From Siphonodentalium dalli (lineage: Eukaryota; Mollusca; Scaphopoda; Gadilida; Siphonodentaliidae), in contig CP136063.1 in assembly GCA_032622095.1 (NCBI GenBank), forward strand, positions 121,046,723 to 121,110,722: 64,000 nt of DNA, written 5' to 3'. The notes under the pieces are model-generated. The model saw only the letters and a list, made by a program, of their open reading frames with translations. It was not told the origin of the DNA and ran no database searches. Shown here piece by piece: positions 36,701 through 51,700 of the stretch. How positions within the stretch are numbered: position 1 is the first letter of the stretch; every line of letters starts with the position of its first letter. Position numbers and translations under genes: made by a program.

Positions 36701-39700
36701 CAAATAAAAATAACAGTGCACTCTACTCTGATGTCCTCGTTAATGTCTCCAGCTACACCCCAACCCCAACTGAGATCACAGTACTCAGTAACGGCCTCAA
36801 TTTCAGCCCAACACCCCAGGGCAATGATCGTGTACAACTCTCACGTGACATCAAACGCTTCTTCAGAAGATTACGTCTGAAAGCATATTTCCACAACAAA
36901 CCCTGCATATCCAACCTTGACCCTTTTACGGCCGCCCTCGAACGCAAGTTTCGCGAGCCCAGCTCCTGGACACCACACTCCGGCCTTGAGCCCCTCATAG
37001 AAGCCCTTTACAGGTACACAAACTTTACTAACCTCACAGGCACTATCCTCCGTTTTCCCACCAGCAACACCAATGATGCTGAACGTGAAGCCCTCAAATC
37101 CCTCCACCAAAACAAAACTATAGTCATAAAAAAGGCCGACAAAGGTAGTGCGATAGTCATCATGGACCGCACAGACTATATACAGGAAGCCAATCGTCAG
37201 CTATCTGACACCAATTTCTATGTGAAGAAATCAGAGGACCTCACCCTTTACCACAATCAACTTGTCAATAACGAATTAGCCAAACTAGAACAATCGGGCC
37301 AAATCACAGACAAGTTCCACCAGGGCCTCATTCAGCGCAACCCACACACACCCGAGTTCTACTTATTAGCTAAAATCCACAAATGCAAAACTAAAGGCTC
37401 TATCCCGGGCAGACCCATCATCAGTGGCAACGGCTCACCCACCGAAAACATCAGTAGCTTCATAGACGAGCACATCAAACCCTTCGTTCGCGAATACCCT
37501 AGTTACCTACAGGACACCACACATTTCCTCTGCCGTCTAAACGACATCAAGGACCTCCCTCCGCAATTTATTCTGTGTACTATGGATGTCACACAGCTTT
37601 ACACCCAAATCCCAAAAGAGTTCTTTATCCTACGCGGATACTCACCTAGCAATGACGACAAAGCCATTACTCTTGCGGCAGAGCAAAACAGAACCTATCT
37701 CTTAAATTGTAAAAAGAAACCAACAGACCAAGATGCACTACCATTCGTACTTTCACACCATTCGGAATCTTATCGTATATTCGGCCATACCAAAGATCAC
37801 TGGCCTCTTAACATCCGCCAGATATCGCACCATTTTTGCAAAGCCACCAATCATGGCACGTAGACGCAACAAAAACCTCGCTGACTCCTTAGTGAGGGCT
37901 AAGCTACAACTGAATGCTGGTACCACTGGTAAACATATCCCAAACCCCTTCACTGACTGCGACTATAGCAATTGTGAAAATTGCGAAGGTTCTGACAAAG
38001 GAATCTGGTTCAAAAGCAACGTCACGCGAAAGCGATTCAGAGGCCCTTTCAGATACAACTGTTCTACACGCAACTCAGTCTATTTGATCACTTGTTCCCA
38101 ATACTCTAAGCAATATGTCGGGGAAACGAAAAGGGAATTCCGCGTACGGTTACTCGAACACCTTGCGGACATCAGGTTGGGAAGCCCAACACCTCTCGCC
38201 CTCCATTTTTCTCAGGAAGGGCACTGGGGATGAACAAGAAGGACTTCTAGTCGATTTTATTATTAGTACACAATTTCTCTTCTCCTTCATGATCTGAAGA
38301 GGTGTCAACAATTTTTTAAAGCAAAATTAAATTTCGAAATTTTCCAATAGTTCCTGACAGTTCAGAAGTAAATATCATGATTATCCAAAATACAAAATTT
38401 AAGTAAGTATATTTTGAAGATGAAAAGCAACTGTAAGTAAAATTATTTTTATTTTTCATGAATTATATATACACACACCGAAGTTCAAAATAGACTGTTA
38501 TATACAGCTAATGGGCTATCTTTATGCAGTTATTTGTTAAACGCCAGCAGTAGCTACATGGTGCTTCAAAAGACCTACCGATTATGTGCCAGGACAATGT
38601 TGCACAATGTACTGTAACAATCGTGGAGCGCATTTATTTTCAAAAGGTGCCGATGAAGGAACTTTACACCCTTACGAGAAATGAATGGGCATCAGGGCAT
38701 CAAGTAACTACTAAGTATCCAGTTATCAAATACAAGGCTGCACCACGGGTGCTGGAATACCCCCCATTAACATGGTGAAAACTGAAATATGGGCAAATCG
38801 GAAACCAAATTGTGAGAACATCAGACAGAAATCCAACATTTTCGGATAAAGAAAGAGGGATAAATGAAAATGTGAACAACATCAATGAACCCTCTTCTGA
38901 ATGCCCGCCTGATGCCAAACCTGCATACCAGATTTCATCGAGATCGATAATCCATAGTTGAAATATATGAGTGGATGGATAGACACACAGAGAGAGAGAC
39001 AGATGCACAGATGAACGAGTGGTCAATCCGGACATTGAAACTATGTGTACAATACTATTGTATGGGTACACATAACATGACAGTCAATGACTGTGGATTC
39101 GCTGACTGCAAAGCCTGAGAAGACGGGACTCTGAAGACACCAACAGTCAATACTTGTCAAAATCACTTAAGACAATTAGTTCTAAACAATGATATAATTG
39201 GAGGTTCTCTGGTCAGCAGCAGTGTTCACGCTGGACCGAAAAAAACTTTAGCCAAAAGTTTAGCCAAATGAAAATTTTATTAGCCAAATGAAAAAAACTT
39301 TAGCCAAATGTTTTTTGGCCAAATTAAAAAACACTTTGGCCAAATTAAATCATCGTTTTCTGGTCGGTTCACAATTAATGACTAAAACGTAAAATCTAAG
39401 ACACAGGTAAAATACACAATAATTTAAATAATTTTGATGAACTAGAAGTATTTTTATATATATAATTTATTAAAAATTTATTAATCTTTATGTGAAAGAG
39501 TGATTTGGGGGGGGGGGGGGGGGGGGGGGGGGGGACCCGGGATTGTCCATTTTAATGTCATTATTTTTTTTATTTATATCAATATCGTTTTTTAAATCAT
39601 TAAATATTTATCCTTGCGAAAATATCTAAGTGACATCTGGAAACTAATAACTTATATTATTTACGCCATTATCAAATTACAATCTGTCAAAAAAGCATGC

Positions 39701-42700
39701 ATATTATTTTGACTGTATCGGTATTGACGACAAATAGCCACAAAATATCTGTCGTGATTCACATTTGGCTGATTAAGCTATTGTCCTACACTTGGTGCTC
39801 ATAAACCTCGACCATCATAAATACAATGTCATCATAAACATGCATTGTGTAGGCGTGCCGTGAGTGACCAGACAGACAATAGGCTGAATGGGGGATTAGG
39901 GGATTAAATGTAAAAATTAATAAGGACCTTTTGCTGCTTCGTGCAGAGTGACGTAATCTTTCTCCAGATTAAAACAGCCTGTTACGAACAAATTGCTTAT
40001 ATACCGGCGTCAATGCACAAAACATTGCTTTCTTCACATTGTCATAATTGAACCACGGTTGGTTTAATGTCCATGCGTCTTTGAATGTCCGTCTTGTGAA
40101 AACTAAAGATGATTGCATATCACTTTGTGATCGCTTGGTTGATAGAGTTGTCGATCGGGTTTCCCTTTGTACGATATTTCATAAGTACGAAAATAATGAA
40201 ATACTTTCGTCACCTAACTTCGTCTTGAATGTCGATCTATTGAGCGCTTTTATTAATTAGCTTTCTGGCTCCATGCTTTTCAGTCTCCATTTGGGTTCAA
40301 AAAAAGTTTAGCCAAAAGTTTAGCCAAATGAAAATTTTATTAGCCAAATTCGAAAAATATTAGCCATTGGCTAATTTGGCTACCGACAGCGTGAACACTG
40401 GTCAGCAGGGGTATTCACCTTGAAATTTCTAACTGACAAAATCGCTGACAAACCCCCTACCATTTTTAAATTCCTTTGAAATTGAAATTGAAATTTTACA
40501 ATAGTTACTTCAGCACTTCAAATTTCCAACCAGACACCCCCCCATAAAGTTAAAATTTGTGGCCAACCTTGCATCCCCCATAAATTAAAAAAATGTAGCA
40601 CTTGCAGTCCAAAAGTTTAACCAAAAGTATGACAATACGGAGTGTTGGTCTAAAAACATACTGGTTGGAAAATCAAACTATGAGAACAATTCAATGATAT
40701 TTTTGGAGTGAAAATAAAATTTACAACTAATGTTGTATCAGACATGAAATTTCCAACTGTTTAAAATGTTGATCAAAGTAGGGCAGGGGTCATCCCCATG
40801 CTGGCACCACTGATACTTTTTCTTGAAATTATCAGCATAATATATCAACACCCCATTAGCATAAACAAGAGATGGACTGTCATCCGGTGCATACCCCTTT
40901 GTGGCATACCACCTAGTGTGGGCATATCTATAACCTATGACTGATAGCCCAGACAGATAGACCCAAAAATTAGCATTTTCTTCAAACAAAGATGAATAAC
41001 TATAGAACGAAAAACTTAAACAAAACGATTGAGCATGCTATTGAATGTCCTCATAGTGCATTATTAGGGCATAACAATCGAAGATGTGGTGCCATATTCT
41101 TTCGATATATTAGTAGATGTTAGGAAAAACAATAGAATATTTCCAAACATTTGTCATTACAAGGCAAGCTGTAGTTGCAGAATACTTATTGTTGTGAATA
41201 CTCCGTATCAAATTCACGGCAAATAAATTGATTTTTAATATTTTATAAAATTATTTTGCTATTTAGTTCTGTATATTGATACAGTTTTGGGAAGTATAAT
41301 CAATTTGCTCCACAGCAAAACCTTTTCCATATTAGACAATCCAGGAGAATAAAATTACTTACCCTCACCCCTTTGATATAAGACAGATAATGTGGTAGAA
41401 AAATAAGACATACAAATTGTTTTCCCTGCTTCATCACTACACATAAAAAAGCAGAAATTTATCGTCGCTACATTCGGTATATTTATGTGAATTCAAAACC
41501 CCCACAGCACTGCTGCAGCTGCTACAGTGCTACATTGAAAACAAAAGAGTCGCGACATGGGTAAAACATGCTTTGTTTCTACCTGTTAAAAATCTAAGTC
41601 AAAAAGTGGATTCAAAACTACCCAAAGCACTGCTGCAATATGCCCAGTATTAGGGGAATTACCTACCCGTATCCCACCAAAATGTACAATTTAGATTCCA
41701 CGTATGCGTTTTTCCATGTGCCTAAGTGCAGCGATATTCCATATGTGATGCAGGTAATGTATCGGTTCATAGTAATTCAAGTATAGAACATGAGATCGCT
41801 TAAGAACAAATCTATCTATAGGGGGTTAAATGAGTGCGGTATCGTGCCTTTGATGTGTAGACATCAATCAGTGACTATGTGTCCTTGGTCGGAGTTCTGC
41901 ATATACAGACACGGTGTAGCAAAGTCAGACGGCGCATGCTTTGAATTGATGACTGGCAGAATTTCGCAGTGCACAGAAAGTACATGTAGTTTCGGTTTTG
42001 CTTGATTGTTCCTGTTTCGCTTATAATCATGGACACCGGAACTAACCAAAGGCAATACAGTTAAAACTGAATACATACATGAGATGGAATATGCAAGGTC
42101 AAATTAGGTTTGAGACAACAAAAGTTGATGGCTGTGAATATGTGCCAAACACGGAGATCGATTGAACTTGGGAAATGATGCAATCGATACATGGTTTTTC
42201 CCAGTGCTATTTCTGTCAATCTGTGTATGATAGGTCGTGCTGTTTTTCACCTCGCACAAAAGTGGCATCTGCCAGAGTTACGTCTCATGTATAGCAGGTC
42301 TTCCGAACCCGGAAATGAAATGACTGATTTGCAGACAGTAGTAGTAATGTATTAATTTAAATTGCCTGACCATGCATGATGATGAACAAATTAAAATGTG
42401 TTGATCTCTCTCAAATCTGCAGCACAGCAGTTAGTCCTATACAGTGCCTTTACTTACCTGTGACACAGACAGTGAGTGGCAGTCTGTTTAAGTTATAACA
42501 TAACTGAAGATTCTCTTGAATGTTGTTGAGCTGGTCTCCATAGGGTAGACCGTTTGTCAATAAATAAACTCAAATTACTGATACAAGTAGTTGTTTTTAT
42601 TTGGCTTCAAGATAATCTACTTTATTGCTCTGAATTGAAGTTTAACTCAATTACATGAAAACAAATAGACATTTACTTAGCAGTTGACTAAATTGAGGCT

Positions 42701-45700
42701 GTTTTTGGTGCAAAATAACAACAAGTTGTTCAGGAGAGCAATTTGCCCTCCTAAGCAAGTCTCAGGTGATTTTTTGCCACCCTGGATTTTCCTTAACACC
42801 AGGCCTGAAAAGATACGGAATGTCATGCTCTATAATAATAATTGGGTCTTCAAAATCTGCAGAGGGGGAGGGTTTCCATATGTTGGCTCAGGGTCTATAT
42901 GATTTTTTGAAACTCACCTTTCAGTCTTTTGATTGCTTCCGTATCTGATACGTCAACACGTTGCAATGAGAGCTGCTGATGTTTAACATCTACTTCCTTC
43001 TCAAACTTCTTCATAGCAACTATTCTATCTGTTAGTAGCTTCGGCTGAAAAGTATCACCCAATATAAATACCATAAAAATTTAAGTGATTTGAAACTTTT
43101 TCAGCTCACAGCCAAAAGCTTGCTCAACACAGGTATTCAATAAATTTGTATCAAATTTGCCAGAACATAACGCCGTTCTTTCATATATTATTAAATAAAG
43201 TGACTTTCGTTGGCAAAATAATTCTCGTTTGTATATCTGTGATTTGTTCGGGACAAAAGAAGGACTGTTCACAGTTTTGCGTTGTTTAGGCCAAAAAAAA
43301 AAAGGGTTTTGATTCTCGGGCAATTTTTTTTGAGAATCGATGAGGGAGCGAGGGTTTTATTTTTATTTTTTATTTTTATTATGGGGATAATGCCCATAGT
43401 TAGCATGGGTTATTATACCTTCCCAGGTTAAGAAAATCTAAGGAGAACATTGTTTTGATATAAACTAATGTATTCCACTATAAAGAATGCCCAATTATCA
43501 CATTATACTACCCGTACATCATATATATATTGTTGGTATATTTGATATATACACATTATCAGTACAGTGAAGTGATATGGGCTGCAGTATCACGCCGAGA
43601 TGATGTCAGATCGCCGTATCAAACGAGCTGCCACAGGCAGCGAGTTTGATGCGGCGATCTGACATCGTCAACGAGACGTGATATTGCAGCCCCTATCACT
43701 TCACTGTACCGATAAAGCGTTTATTATATGACAAATTTTTGGTTCATCTCATGACACAAAGGGCAAAACTACTACGTTACACCATCCCATGTCATCACCC
43801 GGGCAAAAGTACTCCATTGAACATTCCCAGTCATCTGACATCGTCAACTTCCGGTGACCTAATTTCACGGGATACTGATACGGAATTCAAAGGATACTGA
43901 TACGGAATTCATAGAATACCGATACGGCTCATGACCGGACAAGCGTTTTCCGACTTTTTCGGAATTTATCGCCAAACAATAGTGGTATTTGTAAGGGATT
44001 AGTGGTAGTCATATAATAAATGTATGTACCTTTTTATAGTATATATCTATATATATCAGACCCGTTTACTTTCATAATTGGAAATAGGGAGATTTGTCCT
44101 CAGAAATAGGGAGATTTAGTGAAAAATAGGGAGATTTTTTTCAATGTCAGTAACATGGAAAACACTTCATATTTTTTATTTAAATGTCATAGACTGTTTG
44201 TTGCATTTAATTTTAGTTTGCATCTGCCACACCTCAGTTACCTGTTTCTTGATTTTCTGCATTCAAAGGCACACTCTTTCGGAAAGTATTCACAGTTTAG
44301 TAGATCTATGCACAATTAACGGCCTTGAGACCGACTACCGAGTGTCTCTAATTTCTAAAATCACTGAATCATTGGGAATAAAATTACGATTTTTCGGTTA
44401 TGGATCACGCTTTATTTCCAACAAGCCAAAATACAACGATTAAAAATATATTTGCACATTATAAAATGGTGCTCTCGGATAATTTTGTCGCCAAATATAT
44501 TCAGTAACATCGGTGAATTTAAACTTAATTAAAGAGAATACACATGGACAGATTTGTTTGAGGTCCGTTCGATTATCGTTCTGTTACTGCGTATATAAAA
44601 CACGGAATACAACAAAGACGGAAACGGAACTAAAACAATCAAAGTTTAAATCGGGATTATACATTTTATATCTATCTATATACTTTAATATTTATCAATC
44701 TATTCTATAGTAACTATACATGCTAGCCATAAAAACTTCAAATACTATTAAATTAAACCAGCATACACATCGCCAATACGCACCATATTTCTTTCCGGTT
44801 TGCGTTCCTGATATTGGAAATCACAGCACGGAAACACATTTGACTTAATAAACTTGGGGTTTGGGCAGCTTGTGGTGACAATATACCTGGTAGTTATCGT
44901 TGCCAAGTGTCTGTTGTTGAATACCAACACATACACCAGTGTATGTCTATCATATTTGATGTTTGAAACATAACTAATTTCTCTTTTCTAGTTTCCCATT
45001 TTCGTGTTATCATTTGACAGCATCGGTCAATTTGAAAATCGTAATAAAATGCTTCAACGCGGACCTTTTTTCCAGACGCGACTATGCCCGAGAATCAAAA
45101 CCCTTTTTTTTTTCGGCCTTAGATGTTGTTTTTTTTACAAAATGGCACAGCCCATGTTGTTGACTATTTCAACAGTAAATAGTTTATTTATAAATTCTTC
45201 AAATTGGTGTAGTCTGAGTAGTAAAATTAGGAGATAAACATGCTGTCTGGTGTGATTTTGGTATGTTTATCGGCGAGTTGGAAATAGGCTCCTGCGATCG
45301 TTTGATCTTTCGATTCGATATAAATTCATGCATACGGTTTGATTCAATTCGAAATGATTTTATCAAAATAAATTATCGAACACTCCCACACCTGCAGACT
45401 CCTGCGAATTATTCTAATATATTATCGAAAAAGTCCTGAAAACATTGACTATATCTCATTTAACAGAAGGGAGATCGAAATAATCGCATAATTATGTAGC
45501 AATCATAATGGTACACGCAATTCTGGACTTAGTAGACCCTTGACCTCTAGGTAAGTGTACTGAGTAAGTTATAACTGAGCGGATTTAGATTTCCCACAGC
45601 TGTGTCCCCACTCGATAATCATAATTCCATGAAAGATAGTCTGTGCAGGTGCATTGTTATTTTGTAACTTTTTCAATAGAAATTATTGGTTGCGTAATAA

Positions 45701-48700
45701 TATCCTAACTGAACATCCCGAAACATGATGCAGATGACGCCTTTAAATGTTATGACATTCACATTCACAATGATTATTGAATGATTTATGATAAGTACTG
45801 CCATATATATATGCCAGTGAGCATGAACAAATTCTCATTTCTTATCGACATGGCCATGTGTTGAGATGTCCCTCAAAACAAATCAAGCTTAAATTTAATT
45901 ACTTCTCTTTGCACTGGAGCGTCACATAGATCATATTGGATTACTGCACATGCACCAAAGTACATTTATGATCAGGCCTTTAGATTAGTCTAATTCGGGC
46001 ACAACAGGAAATAATTTCAATCCCAGCATGATATGCCGCAGGCATATATCGAAGGCCGTAGACCTGAGAGCGGGTGAGTTTGGGAGGGGTGTCCCCCCTC
46101 CCATTGTAGGGGGGTCTGGGGGTACTCCCCCGGGAAATTTTTGAAAATGCAATGCTCTGAGAGTGAATCTGGAGCATTCTGAAGCCTTATATTGTGCTAT
46201 TCAGGTTGGTAAATTTAATCACATTTTAGATAACAAATTGTGATTTTTTTTATGATTTTCTGTATGCATGCATATACTTTAGGCATCACTGTATTTTAAA
46301 AATTCTTTTATCAACACATTGAACATAATGAACACAGAAACTTCAGAAAGTAAACCAGGTTAATCTCCATTCCACTGTCGCTGTATACATACAATTATCA
46401 GAATTTATGTGAGTTTAGTCACATCACAGTTACTGGACATAATGTCCAGGGGGGGAACAGGTTATATTGGCATTTATAAAACATACAGGTATCACTAAGA
46501 GCTATGTGATAGATTTTATAAATGCAATTGATTTTATAAATGCAATTAAAACCTGTTTTTTGGGGGACTTTATGTCCAGTAACTGTGGTCACATGTGCTG
46601 CAAAATGTTCTTCAGTGTAACTTAATATGTCTGTTGTTATTAAAATTTTGGTTGAAGATATATATAAAAAAAAAATTTAAAAAAAAAAATAATAATTATT
46701 TGGACGCATTTTCGTCAGATTGGGCACAACGTTTAACGTCGTGGGTTTGGGGTAATCTAAAGGCCTGTTTATGATTGATGCCCTGTGATAAACATCACAC
46801 ACTATTCCCCAAAAACTATTTCTCTATAGTATTCACAATACAAAAAAGTCAAATGTACATGTACCTCCATCTAAATTTGAGGTTCGATTCTATAAAAAAA
46901 AGGCGATTTGCAGGAGCCCAGTTGGAAAATGCAGTTTTGTATACTTTTCAACGGAAAACACCAATAAATGTACCAAAGTCACATCAGACAGCATGTTTTG
47001 TCATCGGTTATGCACACATTATATTAATGAAAGTGTCAATGACACTGTAGCTCAGCTTGGAGAGGGGATAATTTCATGAGTTACAGTCAATGGAGTGCTT
47101 AGGAATGCGGAAAATTGAAATACTATACAGTATGTAGCCTGTGCTAATGGATTGAATTTTGAAATCCGTGATGGCCAATGGCAGGGCCTGATCCAGGCCG
47201 TTTTCGGCGCCGGTATATCGGGTTTGGGAACCATGGGTTTGGGGACCATTTGAGCATTTAATCTATTCAAAATTTTTTTTTTTTTTAATTTTCATCATTT
47301 TAGGGCTGATCTCATAACTCACTGAAAGAGTTATATGTAATACTTGTTGTAATTTTCGTGGCAATATCGAAAGCTGAATCAGGGCTTCCCAAATTCACCC
47401 CAGAGTGTTTATGTCTCCTAAAGTTTCCAAACCACCACCTCAAAATATGGAGGACCCCAGTACCCCCACTACAACCTGGAGGGGGACACCCCCTCCTTGA
47501 CCCTCCCCATCTCAGGCCACCGGCCTTCGGGATATGCCTCTGGCATATCGTGCTAGGTCCCCAAATGAAAATATACCAGTGTCCCCAAATAAAACCTGGA
47601 TCATGCCCTGAATGGTAGCCATATTTTTGTGCCGAATGACTCGTTCCCATCTACATGTTAATGTCAACAGCCATGGGGGACAATTAAATGCCAAAAAGGC
47701 CGCTAGGTCAAACTTCCCCCAGAATAATGTGGCTTCATTTGACCGGTGGTTTTTTAGAAATGAAAAATTTGATTCTGGGAACAATCATTTATGATTTTTC
47801 GAAAAATCACATATTCCTGGCTATGGCAAAAGTTCAAAAACCACAATATGTGTGGAGTTGAACTAAAAACCACCTCACATCTGTCAATTTAGTATTGAAT
47901 GCTCGAGGAAATATATACCTTGAATTCCTCAAATATTTTTGAATTCAGTGCTGAACTTGTAGCTTTAGACTTGGCACTTGACTTGGTACTAGTTTCTGAC
48001 AAATTGTTTTTAGTACTGGGAGGCGCCTTGGGAACTTTGAATTCTTCAGCTGAAAAAAAGACCAACACAGAATTAGTGCAATTATAGTTTTTTAAGGCCT
48101 GAGAGTGTGAAACTATGTTGCTTGATTTTTGTGTCTTGTAAATATTTTTAAAGTTTTGAACCCAGAGCATGAGGTAGAACCTTAGAGACTTCAAATAACC
48201 CAGATGCAGCCTTCATGAATGATAATGACAAGAGAAACTTTGCAACAATTACTGTGAAACTTATTGAAATGCTTTGGACTCATTAATTCCAATGGCAATG
48301 GTGTATTTGTGCCTTTAACAACATCAATGAACCCTATTTTGAAAGCCATCCTGATGCCTAACTTTCATACCAAATTTCATCAAGCTCAGATAACCCATGG
48401 TTGGGATATATGAGTGGATGCATGGATGCATGTAATCCAGTATACTCCCATCTTTTGGATGGGTGTATAATTATTGTAAGGGGTTTAAAGATATCTTTCT
48501 CTTCTATTCCAAAAGACTTTTAGAGAACTAGTGACCTAGATATAAATATGAAAGTGTCAATGACACTGTAGCTCAACTTGGAAAGGGAATAATTTAATGT
48601 GTTACTGTCGATGGAGTGATTAGGAATGTGGAAAGTTGAATGTCTAATTTACTAGTTTATCAACATGAAGAGATATATATATACATGTATATAAAAGTTA

Positions 48701-51700
48701 AATCTAAGATGGTTGCTGGCGGCTAATGTTTTCCAACAATTCAAAAACATTTGATAGCTTTAGTCATGCAAAGAGTAGAATCCAAGATGGCTGCTGACAG
48801 CCAAGTTTTAATGCCGAATAACACCAAAATGACTCGTTCCCATCTACATGTCAAAAGTCAAGACAAATTTCATAATGATCTGACCAAAGGTACGACCTGT
48901 AGCCCATGCCAAAGGATTTAGTCATGCAAAGAGTAAAATCCAAGATGGCTGCTGGTGGCCATGTTTTTTGGCCGAATGACCCCAAAATTACTTGTTCCCA
49001 TCTACATGTCAATATTAACATCCATGACAAATTGTATGATGATCAGATGAACAGTACGACCTGTAGCCCGTGCTAATGGATTGAATTTTGAAATCCAAGA
49101 TGGCCGCTGTCGGCCATGTTTTTAGTCCGAATGACCCCAAAATGACTCATTCCCATCTATATTCCAATTTCAACAGCCATGACAAATTTTATGATGATCA
49201 GACTAAAGGTACGACCTGTAGCCTGTGCTAAAGGATTTAGTCATACAAAGAGTAAAATCCAAGATGGCTGCTGGCGGCCATGTTTTTTGGCCGAATGACC
49301 CCAAAATTACTCGTTCCCATTTAGATGTCATTGTTAACATCCATGACAAATTTCATGATGATCTGACCAAAGGTACGACCTGTAGCCCGTGCTAAAGGAT
49401 TTAGTCATGCAAAGAGTAAAATCTAAGATGGCTGCCAGCGGCCATGTTTTTTGGCCGAATGACCCCAAAATTACTCGTTCCCATCTACATGTCAATATTA
49501 ACATCCATGACAAATTTCATAATGATCAGACGAACAGTATGACCTGTAGCCCGTGCTAATGAATTGAATTTTGAAATCAAAGATGGCCGCTGGCGGCCAT
49601 GTTTTTCGACCGAATGACCCCAAAATGACTCGTTCCCATCTACATGTCATTGTTAACATCCATGACAAATTTTATGATGATCAGACTAAAGGTACGACCT
49701 GTAGCCCATGCTAAAGAATTTAGTCATACAAAGAGTAAAATCCAAGATGGCTGCTGCGGCCATGTTTTTTGGCTGAATGACCCCAAAATTAATCGTTCCC
49801 ATCTAAATGTCAATATTAAGATCCATGGCAAATTTCATGATGATCAGACGAACAGTACGACCTGTAGCCCGTGCTAATGGATTGAATTTTGAAATCAAAG
49901 ATGGCCGCTGGTGGCCATGTTTTTCGTCCGAATGACCCCAAAATGACTCGTTCCCATCTACATTCCAATTTCAACAGCCATGAAGAATTTCATGATGATC
50001 AGACTCAAGGTACGACCTGTAGTCCATGCTAAAGGATTTAGTCATACAAAGAGTAAAATCCAAGATGACTGATGGTGGCCATGTTTTTTGGCCGAATGAC
50101 CCCAAAATGACTTGTTCCCATCTACATGTCATTATTAACATTCATGACAAATTTTATGATGATCTGAATAAAGGTACGACCTGTAGCCCGTGCTAAAGGA
50201 TTTAGTCATACAAAGAGTAAAATCCAAGATGGCTGCTGGTGGCCATGTTTTTTCGGCCGAATGACCCCAAAATGACTCGTTCCCATCTACATGTCATTGT
50301 TAACATCCATGACAAATTTTATGATGATCAGACTAAAGGTACGACCTGTAGCCCGTGCTAAAGAATTTAGTCATACAAAGAGTAAAATCCAAGATAGCTG
50401 CTGGCGGCCATGTTTTTTGGCAAATGACCCCAAAATTATTCGTTCCCATCTACATGTCAAAATTAACATCCATGACAAATTTCATGATGATCAGGCGAAG
50501 AGTACGACCTGTGGCCCGTGCTAATGGATTGAATTTTGAAATCAAAGATGGCCACTGGCGGCCATGTTTTTTGTCCTAATGACCCCAAAATGACTCGTTC
50601 CCATCTACATTCCAATTTCAACAGCCATGACAAATTTCATGATGATCAGACTAAAGGTACGACATGTAGCCCGTGCTAAAGGATTTAGTCATACAAAGAG
50701 TAAAATCCAAGATGGCTGCTGGTGGTCATATTTTTTGCCTGAATGACCCAAAAATGACTCGTTCCCATCTACATGTCATTGTTAACATCCATGACAAATT
50801 TTATGATGATCCGATCAAAGGTACGACCTGTAGCCCGTGTCAAAGGATTTAGTCATGCAAAGAGTAAAATCTAAGATGGCTGCCAGCGGCCATGTATTTT
50901 GGCCGAATGACCCCAAAATTACTCGTTCCCATCTACATGTCAATATTAACATCCATGACAAATTTCATGACAATAAGACGAACAGTACGGCCTGTAGCCC
51001 GTGCTAATGGATTGAATTTTGAAATCACAGATGGCCGCTGGCGGCCATGTTTTTTTTCCGAATGACCCCAACATGACTCGTTCCCATCTACATGTCAATG
51101 TCAACATCCATGACAAATTTCATAATAATCGGACCAAAGGTACGAACTGTAGCCTGTGCTAAAGGAAATTGTTGACGAATCACGCACACACACACGCACG
51201 ACGGATACCAAGCCATGGCAATAGCTCAAACTTTACAAAGTAAAGTTGAGCTAATAATAAAAGGTCGGCCGACCACAGTGTCCCCCGACAACGTGGCAAG
51301 TCGATGGCCGCTTTGTTAAAGAAATTTTTTTAAATGTCGATGGCCGCTTTGTTAAAGAAATTAAACCAGAGTTTCAAATATCTACATTTAAAACTGTAGG
51401 AGGAGTTGATTACACCATGAAGGTACCCAATCTCATCCAAAAGGCAAAAATGTTCCAAATTTTCTAAGTCAAAAACCCCCCGAAAATATGGAAAAAATGA
51501 TATTTTTTATTAGCTATATAGATGTTGCAAATCACCAACATGTTAGGAACAATATCCCAGAGTTTCAAATATCTACATTTAAAACTGTAGGAGGAGTTGA
51601 TTACACCATGAAGGTACCCAATCTCATCCAAAAGGCAAAAATGTTCCAAATTTTCTAAGTCGAAAACCCCCCCAAAAATATGGAAAAAATTATAGTTTTG

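Noticed and set aside
49644-50579. Several 65-80-codon open frames through the satellite array
   Set aside because: They repeat once per unit and shift frame between units; they reflect the repeat and not a gene.
48769-51180. CRISPR-like array
   Set aside because: The units are 155-168 bp with no short-repeat/unique-spacer alternation; the DNA is eukaryotic and the units are tandem satellites.
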